This document shows positions 42,743-50,620 of a DNA stretch of 64,000 nt, in pieces. Within the stretch, counting starts at the first letter, position 1. Every line of letters starts with the position of its first letter. The position numbers and the translations under genes are program-made. The notes below the pieces were generated by a model. The model was not told the origin of the DNA and ran no database searches. It worked only from the letters and a program-made list of their open reading frames with translations. Source of the stretch: an uncultured Porphyromonadaceae bacterium (GTDB lineage: Bacteria; Bacteroidota; Bacteroidia; Bacteroidales; Muribaculaceae); assembly GCA_902489275.1 (NCBI GenBank), contig CABTZK010000009.1:1-64000 (forward strand), read 5' to 3'.

Positions 42743-43570
42743 ATGGCTACAGAAAAGGAACAACTACAAGAAATGGGGCTTTGGGAGCATGTCGACGCTT
42801 TTCGCGCTGTGCTCATGAAGATGCTTGCTGTCGTAGCTGTGGCGGCAGCAGTGCTGTTTATTTTCATGCCCGATATCTTCGACCTTGTGATTTTAGCGCC
42901 CTGCAAGGGTGACTTCGTGCTCTATCGCCTGTTTGCCCGCATGAGCGAAAGCATTCCATTTTTTCCAAAATTCCAGGTCGCTGGATTTGAGGTTCATCTC
43001 ATTAACATCCAGTTGGCGTCGCAATTTTTCATTCACATGAGTACCTCGTTCTGGTTTGCTGTCGTGCTCATGTTCCCGGTCATGCTCTACCTGCTGTGGA
43101 CCTTTGTGAGCCCTGCGCTTTACAGCAACGAGAAACGAGGCCTCAAGTTAGCTTTCGCCATGGGCAACCTCATGTTCTTATTAGGTGTGCTGGTGGGCTA
43201 TTTCGTCGTTTTTCCCATTACCTTGCGATTCCTTGCCGACTATCACGTGAGCCAGATGGTCCCCAACCAAATCTCGCTCGACAGCTACATGGACACCTTT
43301 CTCATGCTCATCTTCATCATGGGGCTGGTGTTTGAGTTGCCGTTGCTGGCATGGCTGCTGGGCAAAATGGGCATTCTGCATCGGGAATTTTTCAAAAGGT
43401 ACCGTCGTCATGCGATTGTGGCGCTACTTGTCGTGGCTGCCATGATCACCCCGACGGGCGACCCTTTTACCCTCATGATTGTGTTCCTGCCCATCTATCT
43501 CCTCTATGAAGTGAGCGCCCTCATGGTGAGCCGCTCCTCAAGTGGCAGTGATGCGGACAGCGACGATTGA
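42743..43570 (+). CDS. tatC: Sec-independent protein translocase TatC
   Basis: TatC binds the twin-arginine signal peptide. The 275-aa protein has six membrane helices. The typical N-terminal ELxxR-type start is seen as LWEHVDAFRAVLMK; the central part has FWFAVVLMFPVMLYLLWTFVSPAL and KRGLKLAFAMGNLMFLLGVLVGYFVVFP; and the loop NQISLDSYMDTFLMLIF precedes the last helices (AMITPTGDPFTLMIVFLPIYLLYE). The C-terminal tail is acidic. Confidence 0.96.
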   Translation: MATEKEQLQEMGLWEHVDAFRAVLMKMLAVVAVAAAVLFIFMPDIFDLVILAPCKGDFVLYRLFARMSESIPFFPKFQVAGFEVHLINIQLASQFFIHMSTSFWFAVVLMFPVMLYLLWTFVSPALYSNEKRGLKLAFAMGNLMFLLGVLVGYFVVFPITLRFLADYHVSQMVPNQISLDSYMDTFLMLIFIMGLVFELPLLAWLLGKMGILHREFFKRYRRHAIVALLVVAAMITPTGDPFTLMIVFLPIYLLYEVSALMVSRSSSGSDADSDD

Positions 43571-43713
43571 GGCTCACTTGGCAAAGGGGGCATTGGCTTT
43601 CTGGTCGAGTTGTTGTCTTTCAGAAACTTGCCAATCTATTAAAATTATTAAAAATCATTGAAATCATGTTCATCAAAGTGCTGCATGATGAGGGTTTTCT
43701 ACAAATAAAGTTG

Positions 43714-43721
43714 TATATTTG
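43714..43721 (+). promoter_or_regulatory. -7 box of the LysM protein promoter
   Basis: TATATTTG, about 70 nt before the start codon. A 12-bp palindrome TGAGCATGCTCA (43752-43763) lies in the leader about 31 nt downstream. The -33 region is TTTTC-like (43695-43699). Confidence 0.6.
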
Positions 43722-43791
43722 CAACGAGTTTGCGATGCTGCGGAAAAGCATTGAGCATGCTCATGGATTGGTTTCTAATGAATAATATACG

Positions 43792-45804
43792 ATGGAAATG
43801 AAATACAAATACTTATTACTAGTTGCCGTGACATTGTTTTTCGGGAGTGCAGTCTCACTTGCCGACTTGAAACTCCCCGTGAAATATTTTGGCAATGAGG
43901 GGTATTATTACTATAAAGTGGGCAGCAAGGACAATCTCAATGCCGTTGCCAAAAAACTGGGCATTACGGTCGATGAGATTATACGCTACAATCCGTCGGC
44001 CGATCAAGGGCTCATGAGCAAGCAGCTGCTCTTTTTCCCAGTCGATGCCTATCGAAGCCACGCTGTCACTCCAAAGCCGGGCTCGGCTTTCCACAATGAG
44101 GCCGTGACCCATGTCGTGAAACGTGATGAGACGCTTTATGGCATTGCTAAGCTTTACGGGGTGACTGTTGACCAGCTGGCGGAAGCCAATCCGCAAGCAG
44201 TGCAGGGCGTGCGTGCCGACGACATCTTGACGATTCCCAGCAACAGCGCCGCCACCGCTGCCGAGGGCACGCCTGGCGATGGTACTCTGGGGCAGCAAGG
44301 GGTCATCTATCACACCATCCAGCCCGGCGAGTCGATGTACAGCGTTTCTCGCCAGTACAACACCACCATTGAGAATCTGCTCAAACTCAACCCCGGCATC
44401 TATCCCAATCACTTTATTGAAGGCGATGTGATTAAGATCCAGCCCAATGTCTCGCGAGAAATCACCGTGAGGCAGAACGTGAAGCAAATGATCAGGTACA
44501 CCGTGAAAAAAGGTGACACCTATTCAAGCATCGCCAAGCGCTATGGCGTGACCGCACAAGCCATTCAGCAGGCCAATCCGGGAAAGAAGAGGCTCAAAAA
44601 CGGCAAAGTGATATACATCCCCAAAGAGAACGTGCAAACCACTCAAATGAACTCCAGCCACGTCTCGACCCAGGAAATGGAGCAAACCTACTCGCCGAAG
44701 ATTGGCGAGATCTATAAAGACGTGCACAGGCTTCACAACGACAATGAAATCAACATTGCCATTGTTCTTCCTTTCCAACTTCACAAGGCAACACCTCCTC
44801 GCCAGGCGTTCCTTTACACGGATTTCTATAAAGGGTTTTTGCTGGCTGCCGACAGCATATCAAAGAGTGTTTCCAAAAAAATCAACATCAACGTCTTTGA
44901 CACGCAGCACAACCTGAATGTGACCGACAGCCTGCTCGCGTTGCCTCAAATGAAGAACATGGACGTGATGATAGCCCTCAGCGAACCCAAGCAGCTACAG
45001 CGTTGCAACGCTTTTGGCAAGAAAAATGGCGTCACTGTGGTGAACTGCTTCTCGTCGAAGAATGAAGACTACGCCAACAATCCCCGCGTTTTGCAGTTGA
45101 ATAGCCCCGCAAGCTATGTGGCTGCTACGGTCAACAACTGGATAGACAAGAAATTCAAAGATTATATCGCGATTTTCTTGGTGGATCCTGCCGGGAGTGA
45201 CAATGACGTGTTCCCTGACATCCAGAGACACGTGATGGCGAGCAAGAAGAAATATCAAATGATGACGGTGAACAATAGGCTGGACTACGCAACGCTCACG
45301 CAGCAGCTGGACCCCGGGTCAAACTACCTGTTCATCCCAACGTCGCCCTCAATAGAGTTGCTCGGCAAAATCGCTCCTGCCGTCAAGCAAGCCAAGGAGG
45401 AACGCTACGACTGTGAAATCTCGATGCTGGGATTCCCTGAATATCTCACTTATTTAAACGACTACAAGACAACGCTGCAAAGCATCAACACCTATGTGTT
45501 CTCGCGCTTTTTCATGGCAAGCGAGAGCCGCAGGCGAAATATCGAGAGGGCGTTTATGAATAAGTTCGGTGAGGAAATGATACACACAACACCCAAATTT
45601 GGCATCATGGGATTTGACCTGGGCGAGTACATCGTGAGAACCTTGGGCAGCCAGGATGAAATTAATAGCGCAACACCCTATTTCGACGGCGTTCAAATGG
45701 ATGTGCAGCTCAAGCGCGCCAGCAATTGGGGAGGGCTGATTAACACGTGTGTCGAAATCGTTCACCTGAACGGGACTACCATCACCGAAAGTGTGATTAA
45801 ATGA
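43792..45804 (+). CDS. Exported protein with four LysM repeats and a periplasmic-binding-like domain
   Basis: A 670-aa protein with a signal peptide (LLLVAVTLFFGSAVSLA). Four LysM modules follow at about 39-84 (divergent), 105-149, 172-218 and 234-278, each with the family core (for example VVKRDETLYGIAKLYGV and TVKKGDTYSSIAKRYGV). LysM binds peptidoglycan. From about 325 (INIAIVLPFQLH) to the end it resembles type I periplasmic-binding (leucine-binding/LpoA-like) proteins. The combination suggests a cell-wall-bound sensor or activator in the periplasm (inference). An ATG two codons later is also possible. Its stop overlaps the next start by 4 nt (ATGA). Confidence 0.88.
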   Translation: MEMKYKYLLLVAVTLFFGSAVSLADLKLPVKYFGNEGYYYYKVGSKDNLNAVAKKLGITVDEIIRYNPSADQGLMSKQLLFFPVDAYRSHAVTPKPGSAFHNEAVTHVVKRDETLYGIAKLYGVTVDQLAEANPQAVQGVRADDILTIPSNSAATAAEGTPGDGTLGQQGVIYHTIQPGESMYSVSRQYNTTIENLLKLNPGIYPNHFIEGDVIKIQPNVSREITVRQNVKQMIRYTVKKGDTYSSIAKRYGVTAQAIQQANPGKKRLKNGKVIYIPKENVQTTQMNSSHVSTQEMEQTYSPKIGEIYKDVHRLHNDNEINIAIVLPFQLHKATPPRQAFLYTDFYKGFLLAADSISKSVSKKININVFDTQHNLNVTDSLLALPQMKNMDVMIALSEPKQLQRCNAFGKKNGVTVVNCFSSKNEDYANNPRVLQLNSPASYVAATVNNWIDKKFKDYIAIFLVDPAGSDNDVFPDIQRHVMASKKKYQMMTVNNRLDYATLTQQLDPGSNYLFIPTSPSIELLGKIAPAVKQAKEERYDCEISMLGFPEYLTYLNDYKTTLQSINTYVFSRFFMASESRRRNIERAFMNKFGEEMIHTTPKFGIMGFDLGEYIVRTLGSQDEINSATPYFDGVQMDVQLKRASNWGGLINTCVEIVHLNGTTITESVIK

Positions 45805-46499
45805 AGAAGCACTTTTGTTTTATCATGGTCTTACTCCTGTGGTGCGTGTGTCTCGACCCACAGAGAGGACTGGCGCAAGACCGCCAGGAGGCCAACATCG
45901 CCGTAGGCTGTCAGGCGGGCGTCACGATGTCGAGGCTCAATTTCAAGCCATCGGTGCCGCAAGCCATGCAACATGGCTTCATGGCCGGTGGTGCTTTCCG
46001 TTACACCGAGGAGAAGAATTTCGACCTGATTGTCGAGCTCAATGTCGAGCAGCGGGGCTGGAAAGAGAAATTTGAGGGATATGACTACCAGTATAACCGT
46101 CGTCTCACCTATCTTCAAGTGCCCATGCTCACGCATGTCTATTTCGGGAGCGCAAAATTACACGGTTTTTTCAATGCAGGTCCCGAAATTGGCTATATGA
46201 TTGGAGAGACTGCCCATGCTAACTTTGATTACAATCATTTTTCCGCGATTGACGGTTTCCCCAGCGAGAACCGATACACCGACCAGTTCTGCATGAAAAT
46301 CAAGAATCGTTTTGACTATGGAATCTCATTTGGTGCTGGCGTGGAGTGGTTTAAAGACACCAAGCACAGCCTGAGACTGGAAGGACGTCTCTACTACGGC
46401 TTGGGTGACGTGTTTGGCAACCACAAGAAGGATGTATTCTCGGCCAGCAACTCCATGGCGGCGTCGGTCTCAATCGGCTACTTTTACCGGCTTAAATAG
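45801..46499 (+). CDS. Outer-membrane beta-barrel protein, PorT-like
   Basis: A 232-aa protein with a signal peptide ending near LAQ and a series of amphipathic strands (VGCQAGVTMSRLNF, FMAGGAFRYTEEKNFDLIVELNVEQRGW, YLQVPMLTHVYFG, GISFGAGVEWF) with a final aromatic C-terminus YFYRLK. This is the small outer-membrane barrel family often annotated as porin or PorT. The ATGA overlap with the LysM gene means they are made together, so the barrel may be the outer-membrane partner of the LysM/binding protein. Confidence 0.83.
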   Translation: MKKHFCFIMVLLLWCVCLDPQRGLAQDRQEANIAVGCQAGVTMSRLNFKPSVPQAMQHGFMAGGAFRYTEEKNFDLIVELNVEQRGWKEKFEGYDYQYNRRLTYLQVPMLTHVYFGSAKLHGFFNAGPEIGYMIGETAHANFDYNHFSAIDGFPSENRYTDQFCMKIKNRFDYGISFGAGVEWFKDTKHSLRLEGRLYYGLGDVFGNHKKDVFSASNSMAASVSIGYFYRLK

Positions 46500-46603
46500 C
46501 AGCCCTTTCACATGCCGGGAAAGCTGCTGATAGCCACCGTTTTCGTTATATTGAATTGGTGAATTTGTTTTTTGTATGAACTGTGCATTTAAATGATAAG
46601 AAT

Positions 46604-46747
46604 ATGGACACATCGCAAGAGATGCCCTTTAATCTCCCAATGATGACCCGTGACGAGCTGCTTGTCGTTGCAGCCTATGCTTTTTGTGGCAGTATGCTTC
46701 CGGATGATGAGCAATGGAGATTGAGGAACAGCGCGTTGACCCGATAG
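46604..46747 (+). CDS. Very small open frame before the SNF2 relic (47 aa)
   Basis: Frame of 47 codons starting ATG at 46604 (MDTSQEMPFNLPMMTRDELL and so on). It overlaps the start of the SNF2-like fragment in another frame. I cannot match it to a family. It may be a relic of the same broken gene or the N-terminus of a small protein. Low certainty that it is translated. Confidence 0.25.
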   Translation: MDTSQEMPFNLPMMTRDELLVVAAYAFCGSMLPDDEQWRLRNSALTR

Positions 46748-47118
46748 ATGCGCTTGCTTTCTACGATTACTTGGGAACGGGAAAAGTCATGATAGACTTC
46801 CAGGCGGGGAAATGCCCGTTTTTCCTCATCAGCCTCAAGGCTGGCGGCTTGGGGTTAAACCTGACCGGCACTAACTATGTCATCCATCTCGACCCCTGGT
46901 GGAACCCCGCAATCGAGCAGCAAGCCACCGACCGAGCCTATCGCATAGGGCAGCAGCTCAACGTAACGGCCCATCACCTGATCAGCCAGCACACCATCGA
47001 GGACAAGATCCTGCGACTGCACAAGACCAAGCGGGACTTGGCCGACTCGCTGCTGCAAGGCACCGACATGAGCCACGCGCTCACCCAAAAGGATTTGCTG
47101 GAGTTGCTGGCTTTGTAG
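46714..47118 (+). pseudogene. C-terminal fragment of a SNF2-family helicase
   Basis: The 134-aa frame carries only the end of a SNF2/SWI2 ATPase: motif V in FFLISLKAGGLGLNLT and motif VI in HLDPWWNPAIEQQATDRAYRIGQ, then the usual C-terminal helix with a long LHKTKRDLADSLLQG segment. A complete SNF2 enzyme needs Walker A and motifs Ia-IV upstream, and these are absent; the frame immediately upstream has stops. The first 28 residues do not resemble the family. It is therefore a truncated remnant, probably not a working helicase. Confidence 0.8.
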
Positions 47119-47135
47119 AAAGGCGGCGGCAAGCC

Positions 47136-47378
47136 CTATTGGCGACTTTGCTTCTCAAAAATTACTTTGGCGAAGTTGCCCGTGTTGTGATCCATGATGC
47201 CATAGAAGTCATCCTCGTCGAGGACATCACGACTGGCAGTGTGGGCAAAGTTCATGGCAATGGCTTGTTTGAGTTCCTCCATTTTGCACAAGGCTGCCTC
47301 GCGGTCGCTGAAGTGATAGCGGTCCTGGCCGTTTTCCCCGTCGCTATAATACTGAAAGTAGACTTGGTAGGTTTCCAT
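47136..47378 (-). CDS. Small hypothetical protein (80 aa)
   Basis: A small protein with a plausible composition (YQVYFQYYSDGENGQDRYHF, REAALCKMEELKQAIAMNFA) and no signal or membrane helix. I do not recognise a family. The ATG at 47378 is chosen; a GTG two codons upstream is possible. A -7 box TAACTTTG lies on the same strand at 47452-47445, about 67 nt upstream, which supports a real gene. Confidence 0.6.
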   Translation of the reverse strand: METYQVYFQYYSDGENGQDRYHFSDREAALCKMEELKQAIAMNFAHTASRDVLDEDDFYGIMDHNTGNFAKVIFEKQSRQ

Positions 47379-47444
47379 GTTCACGAAGTTGATAAAAGCG
47401 AAATTTGATGATAATCACAGATGGGAGAATCAGTCTCACCTCTA

Positions 47445-47452
47445 CAAAGTTA
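47445..47452 (-). promoter_or_regulatory. -7 box of the small minus-strand gene
   Basis: TAACTTTG on the minus strand, about 67 nt before the ATG at 47378. No clear -33 box. Confidence 0.5.
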
Positions 47453-47533
47453 ATAATTTGCTCACAATTCCCGGTAAATTTTCCGTAAAAATGCGTTCAG
47501 CGTGTTTCGCCAGCTTAATTTGACAATTTTTTT

Positions 47534-47565
47534 TTTGGAATTTCAAATAGAAACGGTTATCTTTG
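47534..47565 (+). promoter_or_regulatory. Promoter of the SPFH / zinc-ribbon cassette
   Basis: -33 box TTTG (47534-47537) and -7 box TATCTTTG (47558-47565) are 20 nt apart, one of the best promoters in the window. The leader to the ATG at 47719 is about 145 nt. Confidence 0.82.
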
Positions 47566-47718
47566 CACTAATTAAGCAACAGCGTGCACGAGTTGCATGT
47601 TGACGATAAGTGAGCGACCCAACAATACCACATAAAACCATTAAGCAAGGATATTTATGTGTATATTTTTCAATTTGGGTTCTTTGTAATTTGTTATAAA
47701 CTTTCAAAACAGTGTATT

Positions 47719-48981
47719 ATGGGATTATTCCGCAATGCTAACGAGGCTGCCTACGTAGGAGGCCGCAAACATTTTCTTGATGTTCTCAAAAACTCAGGAC
47801 CAGCAGGCGTACTCATTTGGAAGCAGCCCGAAGAAGATTTCAACACCAATTCGGTGCTTGTTGTTAATCCAGGTGAAGAGGCTATCTTCGTGAAAGATGG
47901 CGAGATTGTCAACGTGTTCCAGAATGGGCGTCACCAGCTCAAGACCGAGAACTATCCATTCCTGAGCCGAATCCGTAACATTTTGAGTGGCGGCGTGAGC
48001 ACGTTTAACTGCTTTGTGTATTTTGTCCGCAAGGCCGACACGATGGAAATTCTGTGGGGAACGGACTCTCCTATCCAGCTTCGCGACCCTGTGCAAGGCA
48101 TTGCCACAAGCATCAAGGCACGAGGCTCCTATAAAGTCTCGGTGGCCGACAGTTCCAAGTTCCTTGTCAAGCTTGTGGGTTCAAACCTCACCAACCTTGG
48201 CCCCAACGACTTAGAGCGCTATTTTAGCAACCAGTTCCAAAGCAAGATTAAATCCACGATCGCCAAAGGGCTGAAAGAGACAAACGAGGAACTGCTTGGC
48301 GTGTGTTCCGAGCTTGAGGAGTTTAGCGAGAAAATCACTCCGGGCATGCAGGGCGTTCTTGATGAATATGGCCTGAAGCTGGTGAACTTCTCCATTTCGG
48401 CGATGGATATTCCTGAAGATGATCCTAACCGTCAGCTGCTCGAAAAGGCATTTGCTAAAAAACGCGAGTTCGACGTGATGGGAGCTGGATACCAAACCAT
48501 CAAGGGTATCGAGATTATGGGAAATATGAGTGAGAATATGGCTTCAGGTAGTGGCGAAGGCGGCGGCATGGGCAGCATGGCTGGCGCGGGCATGGGACTT
48601 GGCTTGGGCATGGCCGCAGGTGGTGCATTTGGCAACATGGCAGGGCAAATCTTCCAAGGCGCTCAGCAAGGCTACCCCCAGCAGCCCCAGCAAGGCTACC
48701 CTCAGCAGCCACAGCAAGGCTATCCCCAGCAGCCTCAGCAAGGCTACCCTCAGCAGCCTCAGCAAGGCTACCCTCAGCAGCCCCAGCAAGGCTATCCCCA
48801 GCAGCCCCAGCAAGGCTACCCTCAGCAGCCCCAGCAAGGCTATCCTCAGCAGCCGCCCCAAGCCGCTGCCGAAGACCCTATGGAACGTCTTGGCAAACTC
48901 AAAAAGATGCTTGACGCAGGTCTCATTGAGCAAGCCGAGTATGACGCGGTCAAGAAAGATATCTTGAGCAAAATGATGTAA
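47719..48981 (+). CDS. SPFH domain protein with QGYPQQP repeats and SHOCT domain
   Basis: A 420-aa protein. Residues about 30-240 form an SPFH/band-7-like domain of the YdjI type (often labelled virion core protein); Gly-rich and Met-rich segments follow (265-310), then eight tandem copies of QGYPQQP with linking Gln residues (317-380), and a C-terminal SHOCT domain (MERLGKLKKMLDAGLIEQAEYDAVKKDIL). YdjI-like proteins collect in membrane foci in Bacillus. Proteins with Pro/Gln/Tyr repeats tend to self-associate. The ATG at 47719 is chosen from the conserved start LFRNANEAAYVGG. It heads a three-gene rightward group. Confidence 0.88.
   Translation: MGLFRNANEAAYVGGRKHFLDVLKNSGPAGVLIWKQPEEDFNTNSVLVVNPGEEAIFVKDGEIVNVFQNGRHQLKTENYPFLSRIRNILSGGVSTFNCFVYFVRKADTMEILWGTDSPIQLRDPVQGIATSIKARGSYKVSVADSSKFLVKLVGSNLTNLGPNDLERYFSNQFQSKIKSTIAKGLKETNEELLGVCSELEEFSEKITPGMQGVLDEYGLKLVNFSISAMDIPEDDPNRQLLEKAFAKKREFDVMGAGYQTIKGIEIMGNMSENMASGSGEGGGMGSMAGAGMGLGLGMAAGGAFGNMAGQIFQGAQQGYPQQPQQGYPQQPQQGYPQQPQQGYPQQPQQGYPQQPQQGYPQQPQQGYPQQPQQGYPQQPPQAAAEDPMERLGKLKKMLDAGLIEQAEYDAVKKDILSKMM
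48670..48855 (+). repeat. Minisatellite, 24-bp unit, eight copies, coding QGYPQQPQ
   Basis: Eight head-to-tail 24-bp units, each starting GGCTA[C/T]CC and coding for the same octapeptide; the last is partial at the 3' end. Copies differ only at third positions, so protein sequence is kept while DNA identity is slightly lowered. Being in frame, copy-number change would alter protein length without breaking the gene. Confidence 0.95.
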
Positions 48982-49000
48982 CCATTTAACGTGTAATGCT

Positions 49001-49426
49001 ATGAAAGCCGTAAAAATTATCCTGGCGCTCATTTTCCCCATTGTGTTTAATGCCATTTTTTGGCTGTTCGCGTGTGGAACCGAGTTGACCAACACCACCT
49101 GGCTATGCTACGCTTTCATTCACGTGGCCTACATTGTATCATACTTGCCCATTGTGTTCTCCACCAAGAAAGATCAAAGTCTTGCACTTCTCAACTACAC
49201 GCTGGGCGGCATCGCTTCCATCTATTTCTTTGTGGAGTTGGTGGTTGGCTTAGCGTTCATCCTGTTTTGGAATAGCGAGGCCTACTTCCGCACAGCGATT
49301 GTGGTGCAGTTCATCCTACTCGCGTTGGCTGTCGCGGTCTTGCTCGTGAACATTCTTGGCAATGACACCACTCGCCGTACGATAGGCAAAAATAGCAATC
49401 AAAACAATCAATTCACAAATAATTAA
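49001..49426 (+). CDS. Small four-helix membrane protein
   Basis: A 141-aa membrane protein with four hydrophobic helices (about 5-25, 33-53, 65-92, 98-122) and a polar Asn/Gln-rich C-terminal tail. No family is recognised. It starts 19 nt after the SPFH gene and ends 7 nt before the zinc-ribbon gene, so it is almost certainly cotranscribed with them. By position it could play the part of YdjH in Bacillus, although it is shorter (inference). Confidence 0.78.
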   Translation: MKAVKIILALIFPIVFNAIFWLFACGTELTNTTWLCYAFIHVAYIVSYLPIVFSTKKDQSLALLNYTLGGIASIYFFVELVVGLAFILFWNSEAYFRTAIVVQFILLALAVAVLLVNILGNDTTRRTIGKNSNQNNQFTNN

Positions 49427-49433
49427 AAACACC

Positions 49434-50492
49434 ATGTCAACCATCCAACTACAGCAAGTGAAGTGCCCCAATTGCGGAGCCCCCATCACTGCTTTCAACG
49501 AGTTTAAGCCCAACGTGGAATGCCCCTATTGCCACCAGGTGCTGCACAATCCCAACGCCACAGCGGTGCGCAAGGACATGCCACAGCCCGACCGCATGAT
49601 TACTTTCAAGACCAAGGAGGAAGACTTTGGCGACCACTTAGTGACGGCACTCATCAAGCGCAACTATATTCCGCAAGACATCTTCGACCACCTGAGCGCA
49701 AGCGACGTCATCAAGGCCTATTTGCCCATGTTCCTTTACGAGGGCAAGTACCAAGCCACATGGAATGGCGAAGTTGAGGAAGAGTATGAAAGCAATGGCG
49801 AGCGCAAGACACGCTACAGTCATGTCAATGGCAACGCTTTTGGCAACTTCTCGGTGATGTGCTTAGCCTATCAGGGCAACGACATCCCTGCCGAGCTTCA
49901 AGAGTTCTCCCACACGTTCCCCTATAACGTCAACGACACCCAGCAATACGACCCACAAGAGCTTGGAGACGATGTGATAACCCTCACCATGAATGCCGAC
50001 TCCGACCTCGTGTGGGAGAGGAATGGCCGCGAGCTTGTCGAAGAGCAAAGCGAGCGCGAAGCCCGAAGGCAAGCAGGCTATAATGTCAGGAACTTCCAGT
50101 CATCTTGTAGCTACGACCTGCTCAGCAAGGGCCGCCTTGTGATGGTCCCATTCTGGTTTGTGTACTATACCTACATGGATGAAAAGTATTATTTCCTCAT
50201 GGATGGCCTTGGACAACACGAGCAACTCACGGCTCCTGTCGACAAGGAGGAGAAAAAGCGCGTGAATCAGTTCAACTGGCTGTTTTGGGTCACTGGGGCC
50301 ATTCTCCTGCTGGGCATCCTGTTCAATTTCATGGACAGCATGAAAAGCACCGCTACCGCAACCATGACAATCGGAGGCATTGCGCTGGCTGCCACGGCCA
50401 TTTTCTATTTCTTACGCCGCAAGAGTATTTTGAGCGCTTCGGAGGAAATGCGCAAGCAAGGCGCTGCCCGCTTCCTGGCAAGCCAAGGCTAA
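49434..50492 (+). CDS. Zinc-ribbon membrane protein, YdjG-like
   Basis: A 352-aa protein with an N-terminal zinc ribbon of two CXXC knuckles (CPNC at 11-14, CPYC at 31-34), a soluble middle part of about 240 residues (FLYEGKYQATWNGEVEEEYES, YDLLSKGRLVMVPFWFVYYTYMDEKYYFLMDGLG), two membrane helices near the C-terminus (about 281-298, 307-326) and a short cytosolic tail. Size and layout resemble Bacillus YdjG, which works with YdjH and the SPFH protein YdjI in membrane stress. Cotranscribed with the two genes upstream. Confidence 0.82.
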   Translation: MSTIQLQQVKCPNCGAPITAFNEFKPNVECPYCHQVLHNPNATAVRKDMPQPDRMITFKTKEEDFGDHLVTALIKRNYIPQDIFDHLSASDVIKAYLPMFLYEGKYQATWNGEVEEEYESNGERKTRYSHVNGNAFGNFSVMCLAYQGNDIPAELQEFSHTFPYNVNDTQQYDPQELGDDVITLTMNADSDLVWERNGRELVEEQSEREARRQAGYNVRNFQSSCSYDLLSKGRLVMVPFWFVYYTYMDEKYYFLMDGLGQHEQLTAPVDKEEKKRVNQFNWLFWVTGAILLLGILFNFMDSMKSTATATMTIGGIALAATAIFYFLRRKSILSASEEMRKQGAARFLASQG

Positions 50493-50518
50493 AGCTGGCT
50501 TTTCGCAAAATATCCTTT

Positions 50519-50559
50519 TTATCCCCAACTGGACACCGATGATGACCAGTTGGGGATAA
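50519..50559 (+). terminator. Hairpin after the zinc-ribbon gene, convergent with manA
   Basis: A 14-bp perfect stem, TTATCCCCAACTGG (50519-50532) with CCAGTTGGGGATAA (50546-50559), lies between the convergent zinc-ribbon gene and manA. T-runs are weak on both sides, so it may be a poor intrinsic terminator but a good transcript-end stabiliser. Confidence 0.7.
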
Positions 50560-50620
50560 GGTTATTTTAGAGTGAGTTGCACAAGTCACAATCTCCTCAT
50601 CTCCATCTTTTGCCCCATCA

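Larger units (their letters stand above)
47385..47718. other. Intergenic region with two divergent promoters
   Basis: About 330 bp without a gene. It carries a -7 box for the small minus-strand gene (47445-47452) and a full promoter for the SPFH gene (47534-47565), then a leader of about 150 nt. Nothing else is seen. Confidence 0.6.

Noticed and set aside
48670..48855. Regular repeats considered as a CRISPR array
   Set aside because: Units are head to tail without spacers and code for a continuous peptide repeat.
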